Positions 48,601-56,402 of a stretch of 64,000 nt of DNA are shown here, one piece after another (position 1 is the stretch's first letter; the number at the start of each line of letters is the position of its first letter). The notes below the pieces were generated by a model. It was not told where the DNA came from, searched no databases, and worked only from the letters and a program-made list of their open reading frames with translations. The translations under genes were made by a program, and so were the position numbers. This DNA comes from Cydia pomonella (lineage: Eukaryota > Arthropoda > Insecta > Lepidoptera > Tortricidae): contig NC_084706.1 in NCBI RefSeq assembly GCF_033807575.1, positions 20,994,725-21,058,724 on the forward strand, written 5' to 3'.

Positions 48601-51600
48601 AGAACTCATATAAATAAAAAAAACTGCTGTCAGGTTACCTCGTGCGTGATATTGTGTGCGTCGTCCGCGAGATGCGTCTGGTGCTGCACTTGAGTTACAT
48701 AGTTGTCGGGGAGTATCTCTTCTTGTTGCACTTCGTCGTTGCAGCTGATAACTACTATGTCCTGTGAAAGTAAAGTTAGGTTAACACCTAGCATAGAGAA
48801 ATAAGTAAGTAGTGCCAACACCATAAATCAGTTTTCTTACCAAAACGCGGGTTATTTCGCAGTCGACATCTAGCGTTAAGTAGCGTACCAGTAATGCTTT
48901 TTGACAATAGATGTTGCGACGAACGAAAAGTATAATGCTCATTATTGAGCAATTAGTAAATTGTTGAGCAATACACTTTGTCAGTCGCGACACTCGTGAC
49001 ATCTAGTGTCAAGTAGCGGTACTGATAAATCCGCTGGTTAACGCTAGATTTCGAGTCCGAAATAACCCGCGTTTTGGTAAGAAAACGGATGTATGGAGAG
49101 AGCAATCTATGCTTACTTATTTCTCTATAGTGTTAGAACATGTTCGGGAATTGATAGTTGGGTTTACAGACATAAGGTACAGTACCGGCCATAAATATAT
49201 CACCTTCAGGTTTTTACGTCAAAGCTTTTTAGAGTTCCTAGTTGACTACGGATTAGTGCGGAACCCTAAAAAGGTTTGCCGTAAAAATCTGAAGGTGATA
49301 TATTTTTGGCCAGTAATGTATTTCCACATGGCATTTTCTGACAAGTACAAAACTAGTTTAAATTGTTCCATAACTGATGTGTGAGAGCACTTTTATACCA
49401 ACTGATGCACAAGGTATTTACTAGTTCTGAGATGTCTTTTACCAGCCGTCTAGGCGAGATCTTGTGTAATTTTTTTTGTAGACTTGGCCCTCGGAGTCCA
49501 GCATGCTGTAGGTCTGTTGGATATTGGTTAGGAACTAGAATAGCATACTGCATATTGACCTGCTGCGGGGTGGTGTTCCCAGTATTCCGTTTTAGTTTCC
49601 GGGATATCCGCTTCTTGTGCGGCAGGCTCTTCTTGCTGGGCTGCCGGTTCTGGCCCGGAGACGCGTCCGGCAGCTCCAGGACTTGGCCTTCGGAGTGTAG
49701 CACGCTGTTGGTCTATGAACATTTGTGAGGGACTATAAATAGCAGAAGTGTTATCATAGCAAAGAATTATCTAAGAGGACTATCGTGCCATCGAGTTTAG
49801 AGATGGCGCTATATAAGTTTACAAAAAAATATGTAATTAGTTTAACTTTTGTATTCTATTAAATATTCAATAAAAAATATTATAGGGACATTCTTTTACA
49901 TAAATTGACTACGTCCCACGGCCCACGGTAAGCTCAAGAAGGCTTCTGTTGTGGGTACTCAGACAACGATATATATATAATTTAAGTTGTAAACATTTTT
50001 TTTGAATATTTTTACTCCGATCCACCCAGAGCGAGCATACGCGCGAGGCGATTTCCTCGCGCACAAAACGGCCAGTAGACGTGCCTAGTGACGCCATCTT
50101 GCCGAGCAAATAGTTACACGAGCACGCGGCCGCGCGAGGCCGAGCGTTTGCCGCGCGAAGAAATTTCCTCGCGAGGCTGTTCGCTCTGTGTGGACCCGCA
50201 TTAGCGTGCATATTTAGTATAATGTTACTTAATCAAATGCTTAAGCTTTTGCATGAATAAACGAAAATGATAAAAACACAACCGAATTGAGAACCTCCTC
50301 CTTTTGAAATCTTGAAGTCGGTTAAAAAGGAGAAAACTAATAAGGTCCGGTTCAAAATACCTTCATGTTATTCTTGGATTTGTTGAACCAGTCAGCGTCG
50401 GAGCACCGCTTCATCTCCTGCAGCGGCGGTAACGGCGGCAACGATGGCATTTGCACAACTATTGAGTCACCCTGCTGCTCCTGAGCGCGACAAGGACATC
50501 AATATGGGTACATCAATGATGTAAATAAAAAAAAACATTTATTCAGAATAATTATACCCCATTAGACTTAAATCGACCGGGATATAAACCGTGATTACCT
50601 CTTATATTGTTTTGCGTCGAAATATCGGGACCTCAAAAATATAAAAGGTAATCACGGTTTATACCCGGTCGATTTAAGTCTAGTGAAACTAACCGTGTTC
50701 AAAACTGTTAAATATAACCCATTCTATAAAACAACTATTCTGCCAAACTGCAGGACAGTTTGTTGGCAGAGGGACTCCCTTAAAACATAGATGGGTAGAC
50801 TTAGCTAAATGGCTAGTTACTTGTTAAGTACATCTTATTGCTTATAATGGTAACTTCAATTTGATTCTGCTTGTGAGAAACATTTTCTTTTAAACATAAA
50901 CATTCTAAGTGATTTACACTCCCTTTTATCATACGGTATTTCATTATACAATTTGAGGACCAAATACTTCCTACTTCTTTTTCCATAATATTACCACACG
51001 ACGGAACCGTTAACATACAGATCGTAAAGATTAATATGATATAAATTCGCGGTACAACGGTTTAGAATCACTGATACTACACTGAAAATACATTGATGTA
51101 GATTTCAGAGAAACTGCACTTGTAGAGGTAATAGGAATGTTCCCTGTATTTAAAATAAATTATTTCACACCATGCACGAAATAAAGCACTAGAAAAATAT
51201 GGGAAAAACCTAGACCGTAGTGTCCGCAGTTATTTTCAGACACAATTTATATTTAATAATTAATAAATCCGAAAGAACTATAAAATAAGTATGTAACTTG
51301 ACCTTGACGTCATTGTTCTGTATTTCATAGATTCCATAGTGGGTAATCGTTTTGATAGTTCGAAAAAGGAAACTGATTAGACTAAAAAGTCAACTACCCT
51401 ATTATTTTATAGTTATACAAAGAGTTATTAATAGTTAAAAGGAATAAAGTCTAACAAAAATCTTGCTTCGAATGTTACACCTACGTAAATGTCGCTGTAC
51501 ATTCCCGTAATTTTATTATCACACGATATGTGGCTGTCAAACTTAGAGGCACGATTTTTTTTTAATTTACACATGTTATAGTTTGTGTCATCTACGATGA

Positions 51601-54600
51601 CGCGCAGATTTGTCAAATCTAACCTTTAATATTATGACAACACGAGTCAAGGCACACGTCTTCGTGAATGACACGATCTGTATACAATCAATGAATGTTT
51701 GCTTTAACAAATGCGTAGAATAATATGCGACTCACCAAAGTTTGCGCATTGAAAAGCCGCAATTGGCCATCTAGCATAACTGAGGACTCCACATCACCCC
51801 TCACTGAAGTTATCTGAAAATAAAAGTCATTGGAATCCATTAAAACGTCTTATCAACTGAAAAAAAAAATGTTCAGGCTGTTTCATTACACAAGATGGTA
51901 TGGGCTATAGACGTTACAGTCCAATTTTAGAAAAGATATGAAAAAAGGTAATTATACACTCAGGGCCCAGGGTTTGTCTCGATACAAACGCAATTCGCTA
52001 AAAATATATACTTACGAGTAGTACATATGGTGCTACTTTCCCGCACGCGTTCCATGCATGTCGAAACTTTAAAGAGCCATATGTACTGTAAAACGTTGTA
52101 CGATACAAGTGCAGAAAATAAGAAATTCGCAACAAGTAATGATAAATTAAAGCACGACCGAATAGTGTTTTAAGTCGACACGAGTAATTTAATTTTTGTT
52201 CTGCAAATTTTGAAAAAAAAGGAAAACCTATAAACCTAGTTATTCATTATGTCTATAACATACTCAAAAATCGTGGAGAATGGAAATTACTTAGAAGTGG
52301 AAAAAGTTTTCTCTTTATGTATTGACGATCACGATCCATCTCTCATCATCAATCATGATCTTTTCTCTTAAAGATAAGTTAGAGAAACAAAATTTACCTT
52401 ATGTGATGGGTGGTAATGCGGGGCTCCGGATTTGGCCAGCTGCGCCACGATGGCTGCTAGCCGGCCATCCGGGTCAAGCATTTCTTCCCCCCACCCTTCC
52501 ACGTGCTCCCCCACTGATACTTGCCTGCGGAAAGTTTAAATGCAACTTTATTATCCATTTTAGGTCTTAGATTAGGATGTTTATATTCATATTATATTAA
52601 AATAAAATATCATACTTACAAAACAATACGAAATACATATAAACACATTATTAAAAAAACGTTATTTGGCTAGTGCTTCTGCACTCCAAAATAGAGTAAT
52701 GCAGCATTTTTGGGACTTAAAAGAAGTTAGTAGTAGTAGCGAAGTAACAACACTTTGTGGTAAAAGTGATTGCAGTTAATCTTAACGCTGCCACACCATT
52801 AACATGTATGTCACTCTTAATAATAATTAATAATAATAAAGACGTTTATTCAAAAAGTTTAAACATAGGTACATAATAATATTAATAATAGTACACAATA
52901 ATGCTTACAAACTAATTGAAAGGGAAAGTGGCTCAGCTAATGTCTGCGCCAAAAGGCCTCGGGGCACAGCGGCCCTAAGGACTTCCAGCAATGGACGCTG
53001 TTATTCTGCCATCGCTGTATTTGTACATCTAGCTAAGGACAGCAGAAACATTAACACTATTACTTTTAGGACAGGATAGCAAAACCGAACCGCAGTGAAT
53101 ACAAAAAAAAGCTAACTTAACTAAAACTCTTGTATATTTTTCAAGTTCTGTGGTGGGAAATAATTTTCCCATCTCATTTTCAAGTGCCACTTTTCCCTCT
53201 TATTGTTAAACCAATTTAGATCATACAATTTTTACCATACCGGCACATTTGCTGACTGAAGTTCTGTGGCATGACTGTCACAACTCTGTTGCCTTCATCC
53301 TCTTGTATGTTCAGCGCCAGAGAATTTGCATCTACATGAACAGACTGGAAAGAAACATGATAATAATTTGTCAATATTTACATGTTGCATTCAATAAATT
53401 GCTTAGCACTAGTTTAAAGGTCAAGAGGATACATAGTGGAACGACTTGTAGTGCAAGGAAAAGTCAGAGGCACAACGTGCGGTACGTATTGGTGACCTAC
53501 CACCAATGCCAAGTGTAAATCACTGCACCAAAATTGGTGTTGCAAACAAGTAAACACTGCATCACAACTAGTTGCAGAAACAATGACAATAATGCTGACA
53601 GTCGTAAGTATATATATATCTACTATGTGCAATCGGTAACGTCAATGCCGGATTTAGAGGTCTGGAGGCCTCGGGCAATAAATGAGTGGAGGCCCCCTGG
53701 CCCCAAATTGTTTCCCAAATAAAATGGTAAATTTTCCAATGTCTCTATTGTGGGGGCCCTTTTTTTGTGGAGGCCCCGGGGCTGTAGCCCCGGTTGCCCT
53801 CCCCTAAATCCGGCCCTGGGTAACGTTTTAGGCACGTTTGGTATTGGGACCGTGCGAAGTGCGTGGTGGGGGTAAGTAAAGCGATCCCAGCGCATAAGGT
53901 GGTAAAAATTTGAACTAACTGCGGATAGCGTCTTTAACATTTCGTACAATTATATGGCTCGAAATGAAACTTTGATTTACGATTACTCCTGAAATATTCA
54001 TTTAAATTGTATGGTGTAAGGGACCATTGTAAGCTGTATGAAATGCATAATATAACTAACGTATTTATTTTGATAATTGTTAATAATGTATCCATGTAAA
54101 TAGCTTTGCAAATGCCGCATATTACGTGATCTTTTTTAGAAGTTAAGAATGGATATAGTAAGTTATCCTTAAAAGATAGACATTTCACATCGCGGACTTT
54201 TTTGTAGACCTATGAATGAGAAACAACCCCACCTTACATTGTGTTGTTATAGCTCAAACGGATTAGGAAGAGTTTTCGATTAAAGCTCCTAGCCAGCGTG
54301 ATTTTTTCCGACAAAATCGTTATATTTCAAACAATTTACGCGTCTAACCTGGCATGCGCACACTGAACTGATTATGTCACGAACACGGAAACTAATCTAC
54401 ATCTTTAAGAATCTCAGGCATGTGGCTTCCCAGACTCTGTTGAAGCAAGTCTATGTGTCTTTGGCACAATCAGTTCTTGTCTACTGCATACCGGTTTGGG
54501 GTGGGGCTACCAAAATGAAATTCCTTGAACTAGAGAGGGCTCAAAGGTCACTACTAAAGGTGATGCATGCTAAACCCTTTAGATTTCCGACCAAAGACCT

Positions 54601-56402
54601 CTACGACATCTGTGATTTGCTGTCAGTTAGGGAACTCTACATATTACATGCAGTTTTGAAAAGGCACAAAACATTACCCTATAAAACTAACACTATGCCA
54701 AGAGACGAAGAAAACCAAATGCAATAAAAGTAATTAATTAAGATACTGAATAAAACATTTTTATTTTTTATTATTATTATTTTATTACACAAAACCTTAC
54801 CAAGTTATACTTAAGCCTTCCTCAAGAATCACTCTATTGATAGATGAAAGTCGTATGAAAATCCGTTCAGTAGTTTTTAGTTTTGGAGTAGTTTTATAAG
54901 ATGTATTGAATTGAGGTTTTCCCCTAGAATTGCGGACACTAGGTTGCGTGACAGTCGTGCATGCTCCCAATATCTAGACAGGGGTTTTGTTGCAGTGAAC
55001 CTTCTGTGTAGTACTATTATTTATTCTGTGAGTTGGACAGACCTAGTCAAAAATGCACTTAATGAACCACTCCACAAATGTACAAGGAAGGTTACAGTAA
55101 GTACGAGAAGAATGGTGACAGATTGTGAACCTTGCCACCTGCCCTGATATTATGACCGCAACCACTCTACAAGAGTGTGATGACAAAGAAGAAGAATTAC
55201 ACTGAGGGATGCAATACATTTTACATTTTTACTTCATGAATACTTCAGTCTAGCAAAGTTTCAGCCACTGAGAAATTGGCAAAACAGTCAGAGTTGCTCT
55301 TAGACTAAAAAAAGAAAAAGTTTTTTTTGTGTTCTACCAATTACTACAAGCACTGAAATGATAATATTTTATGCAAAATGGCATAGATACAACACCGTTT
55401 TCTGTATCCCTACCAATGGTTATAAACGTGAAAGTAACTGTCTGTCTGTTACCATTTCATGCTTAATCTGCTGAACTACTTTAGACAATGTTTGCTATTG
55501 AATCCCAGGAGAGAACTTACGATAGTTTTTATTACAGAAATCATAATTAAGTGCAGGTTGCCACAGATGTAGTCACAAGTAGAAACTTTATTATGCTCTC
55601 ATAATCCTAGTTGTGTTCCTTCTAAAGTATTGGATATGTGAGGCTATTTTTTAATACTTTACAATCTTAAGATAAAGCTAAGAAGTGAATATTTGACATG
55701 ATAACTTAGATTTAAGTTCAACAATAATTATATTCCACAGATTTATGTAGGATACAAAATTGCCTGCCACATACCGAAAATTTTAAATTAATACATTGAA
55801 ATGCAGTAGGTACTAGAAATAAGTTGCATTAATATTTTCTGGTGAAATCTGTGCTTCTTAAAATTACATTTTAAAAGTTCATAAGAAAGATAACATAAGT
55901 AACATTATCTTAATAAAATGCATTCAAGCATTAATTTTAGGCACTGGACAAAAGATTCCTAAAATTTAAGAATTGTAGTGGGAAACCAAAGCCTTATTTT
56001 TACTTATCAGTTGCTTGTAATGCTATATAAAACGATCAAAATATGATCATAGAAAAGCTTAGTTATATCAAAAAATACATGTAGCTCACAAACACTGAGC
56101 AGAATACAAATTACTAACAAAATACCTAACTATAAACAGTAATATTATTTCACTAGTATAAAATATACACATGACATTTCCAACCATCTGGTGAGTTGGG
56201 TTAAAGATGAATATTGAAATGAAAAGCTGAATTCAAAACACAAGTTAAAATAAGAGTGAAATTATGTACGGATCTAAAACTACGGGTTTTTGTCGCGTCA
56301 ACAGCATCAAAACAAACTCACTTCAGTGGGCTGGTGGGTGATGTAGTGCGTCACCGCCTCGTCCATCTTGTCTTCCAAGAGATGAGGATTAACGTTCCTC
56401 AT
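31120..56402 (-). CDS. C2H2 zinc-finger protein, 16 coding exons, 930 aa
   Basis: Sixteen exons join with GT-AG borders and consistent phases: 56402-56322, 53344-53241, 52524-52398, 51813-51736, 50480-50361, 49712-49560, 48761-48639, 46291-46148, 45494-45168, 43369-43206, 40387-40290, 39515-39335, 38619-38526, 37243-37130, 35093-34931 and 31841-31120. Total 2,793 nt, 930 residues plus stop. The ATG at 56402 follows an in-frame TAG, so it is the first usable start unless a 5' exon is missed. The first 260 residues are acidic and lack known domains. Finger-like motifs follow at about 269-289 (CCICGEYYGEEQLKFYQHLK) and 394-417 (NCMKCNKTF), and a CxxC patch in the eleventh exon. A cluster of six C2H2 fingers occupies about 555-715, with TGE/TGD-type linkers in the last ones. 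The tail (716-930) is Lys-rich, then acidic. A nuclear DNA-binding regulator is likely. I do not recognise a named orthologue. Confidence 0.9.
32793..33022. repeat. MITE family F, copy 2 (intron 15)
   Basis: TATCTTTAGGTATTTAAATA at the left and GATACAGAGTCTA at the right match 29911-30154. Confidence 0.85.
33075..33190. repeat. Small MITE, copy 1 (CATC-ACGATGACGCGC type)
   Basis: TGTCATCCACGATGACGCGC, AAATTTGTCAAATCT and GAATGACACGATCT recur at 51585-51690 in the same order and orientation. Confidence 0.75.
33568..34290 (+). repeat. Family B interspersed repeat, long copy (intron 15)
   Basis: Begins AGGGTTCCGTAGCCAAATGG, continues AAACGGAACCCTTATAGTTT and the tetranucleotide run, then TTTTGCTCCGTGG. 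It ends GTGGCCCGACATGCTCTTGG, CCGGTTTTTA. A repeat of this type is abundant in moths and butterflies. Its transposon class is unclear to me. Confidence 0.75.
33622..33683 (+). repeat. (GTCT)n microsatellite
   Basis: About 15 uninterrupted tetranucleotide units inside family B repeat. Other family members have only 3-5 CCGT/CTGT units at the same place. Confidence 0.95.
34669..34882. repeat. MITE family E, copy 2 (intron 15)
   Basis: ACACGGCCGAAGGGAGTGTT, CGACACGAGTTGCGAATTAC and ACGTTTTACAGTA match 40430-40643. Confidence 0.8.
34931..35093 (-). CDS. Zinc-finger gene exon 15 (fingers 4 and 5)
   Basis: FKCEFCSKEFARKYSLSVHR and YKCEYCNKSFRASSYRLSHM are two complete C2H2 fingers joined by a TGERN linker. 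Ends HT plus the first base of a Gly codon. Confidence 0.92.
35094..36255. other. Intron 14 sequence, right part
   Basis: Mostly AT-rich without assignable content. At about 36112-36228 ATGGCTCCATTTTTATCACT pairs loosely with GACAAATGATAAAGAGCCGA, a short inverted repeat. Confidence 0.45.
36256..37092. mobile_element. PIF/Harbinger-like element in intron 14
   Basis: GGCCTCTTGCGCACTAGCGG at the left and CCGCTAGTGCGTAAGAGGCC at the right are inverted, and TTA stands on both outer sides (36253-36255, 37093-37095). The sub-terminal sequence is full of ACCGC/GCGGT words. No transposase remains in the 837 bp. Confidence 0.85.
37130..37243 (-). CDS. Zinc-finger gene exon 14 (end of finger 2, finger 3)
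   Basis: IHKRVHNGDRP followed by YKCEECDREFRQWSDLKYHK. The donor lies only 38 bp from the right end of a Harbinger-like insertion (36256-37092). Confidence 0.9.
37801..38136. repeat. Long near-perfect palindrome (family G) in intron 13
   Basis: Arms of about 144 bp match with about 5 differences around a centre of about 48 bp. The repeat arm includes the family G end AAAGAGAATTTGAAAT but also about 35 bp outside it (TTCAGTGAGTTGAAGAGTGA), so the inversion copied flanking DNA too. A partial extra left end lies just before, at 37764-37800. Confidence 0.92.
38526..38619 (-). CDS. Zinc-finger gene exon 13 (end of finger 1, start of finger 2)
   Basis: NSLLYHVLSHKGKQHVCREC then NKGFYTSGALK. The intron falls inside the second finger. 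Confidence 0.9.
39335..39515 (-). CDS. Zinc-finger gene exon 12 (start of finger 1 of the cluster)
   Basis: EVFQRIFDVEVPAAENSNFA, an acidic/Lys linker (EIPEPEKSDEKPEKGKKGK) and the cysteine half of a finger, FECPQCGRVFQHR, whose histidines come from exon 13. Confidence 0.9.
39548..39835 (+). repeat. Two tRNA-like SINE heads in intron 11
   Basis: First, GGATTCGAATCCC (about 39579) is box B-like. Second, TGGCGCAATTGGC (about 39761) and CCGGGTTTAATCCCCGG (about 39809) are A- and B-like with a plausible T arm. Neither makes a full cloverleaf. Confidence 0.5.
39838..39996. repeat. Inverted repeat with about 60-bp arms (intron 11)
   Basis: ATAGGTAAAAAACTTACGTA, then GTTGTATGTAGTTGTG and GTTCGAATAGACA are mirrored at the right (TGTCTATTCGAACACG, ACAACTACATACAACAGG). 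Confidence 0.85.
40290..40387 (-). CDS. Zinc-finger gene exon 11 (CxxC patch)
   Basis: GC-rich. Encodes YMRGNQPTACGPDAYCPVCP and ARPDHHNDSQLK. The C-P-V-C and H-H pairs resemble a metal-binding knuckle but do not fit a classical C2H2 spacing. Confidence 0.8.
40430..40643. repeat. MITE family E, copy 3 (intron 10)
   Basis: GATACAAGTGCGAAAAATAG, GACCGAAGGGAGTGTTTTAA and GCACATGTATCGTACG. Confidence 0.8.
40655..42227. other. Intron 10 sequence, largely unassigned
   Basis: 40655-40770 (AAAGGCGAACTTATCCCTTT, then CAGGGATCTCTTCCAGTTAA) looks like the antisense 3' end of a retroposon. From 40860 to 42220 no copy is seen elsewhere, but words such as GTTATAAC, GAGAGTTA and GTGTTACTTAAG recur in degenerate form. 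Confidence 0.4.
42228..42388 (+). repeat. Family A interspersed repeat, copy 3 (intron 10)
   Basis: GCCTGATGGTAAGCAGTCTC, CAACTCCAGAGGTGTTAC, CACTCTGCACCC. It is followed by a short (TTACCC)3 run at 42387-42405. Confidence 0.8.
42886..43052. repeat. MITE with GAACATGTAAAAAAT ends (intron 10)
   Basis: GAACATGTAAAAAATAAGC pairs with GCGTATTTTTTACATGTTC. The wider flanks (TCAGCCGGT / CAGCTGACGG) pair poorly. Confidence 0.65.
43206..43369 (-). CDS. Zinc-finger gene exon 10
   Basis: GC-rich, acidic (LEDMGEFSEPEDLMEGIHVA). Ends with a split Trp codon completed by exon 11. Acceptor CGTAACAG, donor GTGAGG. Confidence 0.85.
43400..43530. repeat. 'TTATTCAAGT' interspersed repeat, copy 2 (intron 9)
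   Basis: ATTACAATGCGCTTATGAAC, GTCAAATAAAGCTACACCGG and CTCTAAACCGAGAAGATT. Partner of 27045-27185. Confidence 0.65.
43628..44102. repeat. MITE with GGGTTGTTTCC ends (intron 9)
   Basis: GGGTTGTTTCC and GGAAACAACCC bound 475 bp and each is flanked by TA, as in Tc1/mariner-type elements. Confidence 0.75.
44297..44338. repeat. Perfect GC-rich hairpin (intron 9)
   Basis: Arms of 19 nt, GGGATCCCTTCCGCAGGGG and its exact complement, with a 4-nt loop CCGA. Confidence 0.95.
44346..44474. repeat. MITE with GGGCC-ATTTCTC ends (intron 9)
   Basis: GGGCCTATTTCTCGAACGGT, continuing ATTAGTCTAATATTATTAGT, is mirrored at the right with four differences. About 129 bp. Confidence 0.85.
44551..44816. repeat. 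TIR element (GGAAGGTAGAGGTAAGGAA ends) in intron 9
   Basis: Ends GGAAGGTAGAGGTAAGGAA and (reversed) GGAAGGTAGAGGTAAGAATG, interior shared with 5388-5643. Confidence 0.8.
45168..45494 (-). CDS. Zinc-finger gene exon 9
   Basis: 109 codons of acidic/polar sequence ending in a C2H2 finger, NCMKCNKTFRKQKQCETHIK then EVHGK. Acceptor CGTTTTAG, donor GTAAGT. Confidence 0.9.
46148..46291 (-). CDS. Zinc-finger gene exon 8 (isolated finger)
   Basis: 48 codons with CxxC (ICCICGEYYGEE) and the pair of histidines in YQHLKQHYEPH, so a finger-like fold is plausible. Ends NPVSDLGIDK before donor GTATGG. Confidence 0.85.
46302..46458 (-). repeat. tRNA-derived SINE, head-truncated (intron 7)
   Basis: TTATAGGACATTATTACAAT, CTTGTGTTGTGGGTACTTAG and CACTCATGACTCAGGAACAA are the reverse of the body of the SINE at 15617. 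Confidence 0.85.
46681..46930. repeat. MITE family H, partial copy (intron 7)
   Basis: ATCAGTTTTGGTACCAAAA, TTTCGCAGTCGATATC and TTGACAATAGATATCGCGGC parallel 48788-49130. Confidence 0.6.
47058..47128. repeat. Perfect 31-bp-arm hairpin (intron 7)
   Basis: TTGAGACAAAAACTTTTATT, continuing CTTTTCCTAAT, is mirrored without mismatch around a 9-nt loop. Confidence 0.95.
47344..47584. repeat. MITE with TACCGTAAAACCACCCAACT ends (intron 7)
   Basis: TACCGTAAAACCACCCAACT and its near-complement AGTTGGGTAGTTTTACGGTA bound 241 bp. A related stretch without clear ends is at 42410-42570. Confidence 0.85.
47585..48638. other. Intron 7 sequence, unassigned apart from a family B scrap
   Basis: 48080-48150 carries the CCCTTATAGTTTCGC, CTGTCCGTCCGTCCG and GGCTTTGCTCCGTGATCG blocks of family B. 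Otherwise nothing is recognised. Confidence 0.5.
48639..48761 (-). CDS. Zinc-finger gene exon 7
   Basis: 41 codons, DIVVISCNDEVQQEEILPDN to HNITHE. Acceptor TTTCACAG, donor GTAACC. Phase 0 at both ends. Confidence 0.85.
48788..49130. repeat. MITE family H, full copy (intron 6)
   Basis: CATAGAGAAATAAGTAAG at the left and CTTACTTATTTCTCTATA at the right; inward, TTTTCTTACCAAAACGCGGG pairs with CCCGCGTTTTGGTAAGAAAA. Confidence 0.85.
49190..49312. repeat. MITE with ATATATCACCTTCAG ends (intron 6)
   Basis: GGCCATAAATATATCACCTT, continuing CAGGTTTTTACG, is mirrored at the right. The centre holds a GTTCC/GGAAC block reminiscent of family B ends. Confidence 0.8.
49481..49513 (-). pseudogene. Decayed partial copy of zinc-finger exon 6
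   Basis: Preceded by an acceptor-like CCAACAG, it reads TYSMLDSEGQV beside TNSVLHSEGQV of exon 6, with about 5 mismatches in 33 bp. The frame runs on to a stop after 14 more codons, and splicing from it into exon 7 would be out of phase. The space to exon 6 is about 46 bp, too short for a usual insect intron. It is best read as a relic of tandem exon duplication, or an alternative terminal exon. Confidence 0.6.
49560..49712 (-). CDS. Zinc-finger gene exon 6
   Basis: 51 codons starting TNSVLHSEGQVLELPDASPG, with a basic patch HKKRISRKLKRN. Donor CAG/GTCAAT. A decayed copy of its first 33 bases lies 46 bp downstream (49481-49513). Confidence 0.8.
49872..49985 (-). repeat. tRNA-derived SINE, truncated (intron 5)
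   Basis: TTGACTACGTCCCACG, GCTTCTGTTGTGGGTACTCA and GACAACGATATATATA match the reverse 3' body of the 15617 family. Confidence 0.75.
50037..50203. repeat. GC-rich MITE (GATCCACCCAGAGCGAGC ends, intron 5)
   Basis: GATCCACCCAGAGCGAGCAT pairs with GCTGTTCGCTCTGTGTGGAC, and the GCGCGAGG/CCTCGCG cores pair. Its base composition contrasts sharply with the AT-rich intron. Confidence 0.8.
50361..50480 (-). CDS. Zinc-finger gene exon 5
   Basis: 40 codons with a proline-leucine run (PSLPPLPPLQEMKRCSDADW). Phase 0 at both ends. Confidence 0.8.
50564..50681. repeat. MITE (AGACTTAAATCGACCGGG ends, intron 4)
   Basis: AGACTTAAATCGACCGGGAT, continuing ATAAACCGTGATTACCT, is mirrored with two differences. 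An element of this type is widespread in Lepidoptera. Confidence 0.9.
50682..51735. other. Intron 4 sequence
   Basis: AT-rich with no recognised content until the small MITE at 51585-51690. Confidence 0.45.
51585..51690. repeat. Small MITE, copy 2 (intron 4)
   Basis: TGTGTCATCTACGATGACGC, GCAGATTTGTCAAATCT and GAATGACACGATCTGTATAC match 33075-33190. Confidence 0.75.
51736..51813 (-). CDS. Zinc-finger gene exon 4
   Basis: 26 codons, ITSVRGDVESSVMLDGQLRL and FNAQTL. Both borders are in phase 0, so skipping it would keep the frame. Confidence 0.8.
52019..52183. repeat. MITE family E, copy 4 (intron 3)
   Basis: ACTTTCCCGCACGCG, GAGCCATATGTACTGTAAAA and GATACAAGTGCAGAAAATAA. Right part decayed. 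Confidence 0.75.
52398..52524 (-). CDS. Zinc-finger gene exon 3
   Basis: Completes the split Arg, then QVSVGEHVEGWGEEMLDPDG and AAIVAQLAKSGAP. Acceptor TTTCCGCAG, donor GTAAAT. Confidence 0.85.
52525..53240. other. Intron 2 sequence
   Basis: 52830-53000 (AAAGACGTTTATTCAAAAAG and following, then GGCGCAGACATT in reverse) may be the antisense 3' end of a retroposon, not identified further. Confidence 0.35.
53241..53344 (-). CDS. Zinc-finger gene exon 2
   Basis: SVHVDANSLALNIQEDEGNR continues to QQMC plus a split Arg codon. Acceptor TTTCCAG, donor GTATGG. Confidence 0.85.
53345..53642. other. Intron 1 sequence, possible decayed LINE
   Basis: A plus-strand open stretch holds words vaguely like a LINE ORF2 C-terminus, but I cannot align it convincingly. 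Confidence 0.25.
53643..53818. mobile_element. hAT-like MITE with 8-bp target duplication (intron 1)
   Basis: The right end reversed reads CAGGGCCGGATTTAG, the left CAATGCCGGATTTAG, as in hAT termini. The 8-bp GGTAACGT stands at both flanks (53635-53642 and 53819-53826). The 176-bp interior is rich in GGGGCCC words. Confidence 0.9.
54320..54727 (+). pseudogene. C-terminal reverse transcriptase fragment of a non-LTR retrotransposon (intron 1)
   Basis: The frame reads FTRLTWHAHTELIMSRTRKL, then KNLRHVASQTLLKQVYVSLA, LVYCIPVWGGATKMKFLELE, RAQRSLLKVMHAKPFRFPT and VRELYILHAVLKRH. This is the RT thumb/post-RT part of jockey/CR1-type elements (YCIPVWG, LERAQR--LKV). It is 5'-truncated, ends in a stop and is followed by an A/T-rich tail. 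Confidence 0.8.
54728..56321. other. Intron 1 sequence
   Basis: AT-rich, with a 78-codon frame at 54911-55147 that shows no domain. Nothing else recognised. Confidence 0.4.
56322..56402 (-). CDS. Zinc-finger gene exon 1 (start codon)
   Basis: Encodes MRNVNPHLLEDKMDEAVTHY and ITHQPTE, then a GTGAGT donor. Phase 0 at its end. Confidence 0.85.

Noticed and set aside
49353..49703. 116-codon minus-strand frame including exon 6
   Set aside because: Only the part 49560-49703 is coding; a GTCAAT donor ends the exon, and the remainder is intron that includes the exon relic.
53414..53632. Possible LINE ORF2 end
   Set aside because: A few words resemble RT C-termini, but no run of residues aligns well enough in any frame.
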